NCBI GenBank assembly: GCA_019323655.1
Contig: JAHWGX010000027.1
Span: 1 to 19,530, forward strand
Length of the DNA: 19,530 nt
DNA from: Candidatus Woesearchaeota archaeon
GTDB lineage: Archaea > Nanobdellota > Nanobdellia > Woesearchaeales > GW2011-AR4
Reading direction: 5' to 3'
Under the pieces are notes generated by a model. The model was not told where the DNA came from. It did not search any database and saw only the letters and a list, made by a program, of their open reading frames with translations. The position numbers were made by a program, and so were the translations under genes. How positions within the stretch are numbered: position 1 is the stretch's first letter; each line of letters opens with the position of its first letter. Positions 18,707 to 19,530 of this stretch are shown one piece after another.

Positions 18707-19219
18707 ATGGTAAATTCAGCACCTCTTCCAGAAGTAAAACATGAAACTGTAGAACAATTCATCGAGGAAGCTTTATCTGCAGAAAAAAACAGAGAACCTA
18801 TGGACAATCTTATCTTAAATAATATGCTTACTGATGGTAATAAAAACATTTACGAGTATCTTAAGCATATTGCTGATGACAAACTAATGTATTGGCCCGA
18901 TTATGATACTCCACATAGAAGGTTTTTTGTTGAATCTGTAGGTGGAATATACGAACTATTAAGAAGGGAAGCGCCACAGGATGGACTGCCTAAGCCTTCC
19001 ATGGATATTATAAAAAAAGTAGTGAGTGATATTGAACATTCACCTACTCAAGAAGATATAATAACCAGTCATATAAGAGCTGATAATAACTCAGCTTTAC
19101 TGGATTATTTACTTATCGCAAAAGAAACTTTGCCTAGTTGGTACAAACCAGAGATAATAAAAAGTTCATTTGTTATTTATGAATCATTGAGAAGACAAGC
19201 TTTATCTGTCAAACCTTAG
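18707..19219 (+). CDS. hypothetical protein, 170 residues
   Basis: I do not recognise this protein. It appears soluble and almost wholly helical, without a signal peptide or membrane segment. The N-terminus MVNSAPLPEVKHETVEQFIE is followed by acidic and polar helices. Two segments look alike: DDKLMYWPDYDTPHRRFFVE then SVGGIYELLRREA, and KETLPSWYKPEIIKSSFVIY then ESLRRQA. Both share a W..Y/P...(F/I)..S...IYE.LRR(E/Q)A pattern, suggesting an internal duplication of about 90 residues. Its codon use is A/T-rich, and it sits alone between two REP-like repeats, as accessory genes often do. ATG 18707 is supported by the TATA box. Confidence 0.75.
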   Translation: MVNSAPLPEVKHETVEQFIEEALSAEKNREPMDNLILNNMLTDGNKNIYEYLKHIADDKLMYWPDYDTPHRRFFVESVGGIYELLRREAPQDGLPKPSMDIIKKVVSDIEHSPTQEDIITSHIRADNNSALLDYLLIAKETLPSWYKPEIIKSSFVIYESLRRQALSVKP

Positions 19220-19282
19220 AAATATACCCTATAAAACCTTCTATTTTGTTATAATAGCGAGTTGCCTGAATTTTGTTTAACA

Positions 19283-19345
19283 TCGGAATCCCTGTTAGGC
19301 GAACCGACCCCTACGAAGTGGGGGGAGGGGAGTATGACGCAGGGG
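19283..19345. repeat. REP-like structured repeat, copy B
   Basis: CCCTG (19290-19294) pairs with CAGGG (19340-19344) around an inner CCCC/GGGG stem (19308-19311, 19320-19323) with the loop TACGAAGT. The core resembles copy A at 18528-18602. It follows the 170-residue gene, so the two copies bracket that gene. Confidence 0.55.
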
Positions 19346-19422
19346 CAAATATTTAACCCGTTTAGAATAAGGACTACTATTTAATGCGCCCAAACTCTTA
19401 AAAAACTGAAGTTTCGTGTTTT
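19346..19422. other. A/T-rich spacer before the last gene
   Basis: No gene or RNA could be seen. On the minus strand the A/T-rich run just after the stop of the last gene (with a T6 run, CAGTTTTTTAAG, near 19398-19409) probably acts as its terminator. Confidence 0.4.
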
Positions 19423-19530
19423 CTACATAGCATAAGCTAATTCCTTAGCAAACTCTTCAATATACTTTTTGTCAACATGCTTTGCTTTCTGAAGCATAGT
19501 GGTGTAGCACTCTGCCTTCAGATATCTACA
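19423..19530 (-). CDS. C-terminal end of a gene running off the window
   Basis: The last 35 codons of a minus-strand gene are present, beginning inside the window edge with CRYLKAECYTTMLQKAKHVD and ending KKYIEEFAKELAYAM with TAG at 19423-19425. The composition is that of a soluble helical protein end. No family can be assigned from so little. Confidence 0.6.
   Translation of the reverse strand, partial: CRYLKAECYTTMLQKAKHVDKKYIEEFAKELAYAM

Noticed and set aside
19209..19283. A 24-codon minus-strand frame starting MLNKIQATRYY
   Set aside because: It starts next to the REP-like unit, has no promoter or SD, and overlaps the end of the 170-residue gene. Chance in A/T-rich DNA is likely.
1..19530. 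CRISPR arrays, rRNA genes, integrase or phage genes
   Set aside because: No regularly spaced repeats, rRNA signatures or recombinase motifs were found on either strand.

Overview
The window looks like a compact, AT-rich archaeal chromosome segment, most likely from a DPANN-type lineage such as a Woesearchaeota or Pacearchaeota relative. The lineage is an inference; the archaeal assignment rests on the sequence. Almost every gene has a TATA box about 26-30 bases before its start codon, so most messages are probably leaderless, and only a few starts carry a Shine-Dalgarno (SD) site. The tRNA gene at 57-180 has a bulge-helix-bulge intron and no encoded CCA. Gene ends touch or overlap by a few bases.

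Layout. 57-1337: intron-containing tRNA-Arg(UCU), a small two-helix membrane protein and a TrmI-type tRNA m1A methyltransferase. 1338-2421: a sparsely coding stretch with two possible tiny ORFs served by one two-way TATA element, then an unrecognised 237-residue protein. 2577-7049 (minus strand): arginyl-tRNA synthetase, a lipoprotein, two small membrane proteins downstream of ribB, then ribB and ribD. 7050-8375: a 56-residue acidic protein, a candidate structured RNA or small inverted-repeat element, and ribA. 8417-10660: an ACT-domain protein preceded by a frameshifted small gene, a divergent promoter region with repeated GGACATT-like boxes, an acetylglutamate-kinase-like protein and a PD-(D/E)XK nuclease-like protein. 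10759-13982: two related miniature inverted-repeat elements, each with a 5-bp target duplication, sitting directly upstream of the promoters of a RimB/RimK-type pair and of purA. 14083-18413: a complete glycine cleavage set (gcvT, gcvH, gcvPA, gcvPB) except the L protein. 18414-19530: REP-like hairpin repeats around an unrecognised 170-residue protein, and the end of a gene that runs off the window.

How the genes work together. ribA, ribB and ribD supply the bacterial-type entry steps of riboflavin synthesis from GTP and ribulose 5-phosphate. The gcv genes turn glycine into CO2, ammonia and methylene-folate, which implies folate or an analogue and lipoate in this organism. purA commits IMP to AMP. 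argS and tRNA-Arg lie near each other by chance or by the compactness of the genome. The acetylglutamate-kinase-like gene and the ACT-domain gene share a divergent regulatory region and may form an amino-acid-responsive unit.

Most worth following up are the pair of promoter-adjacent MITEs with clean target duplications, the phased operator-like boxes at 9324-9435, the tRNA intron at an unusual site (28/29), the structured element before ribA, and several tiny or broken genes (1377-1415, 4953-5045, 7306-7476, 9078-9274, 18441-18524).
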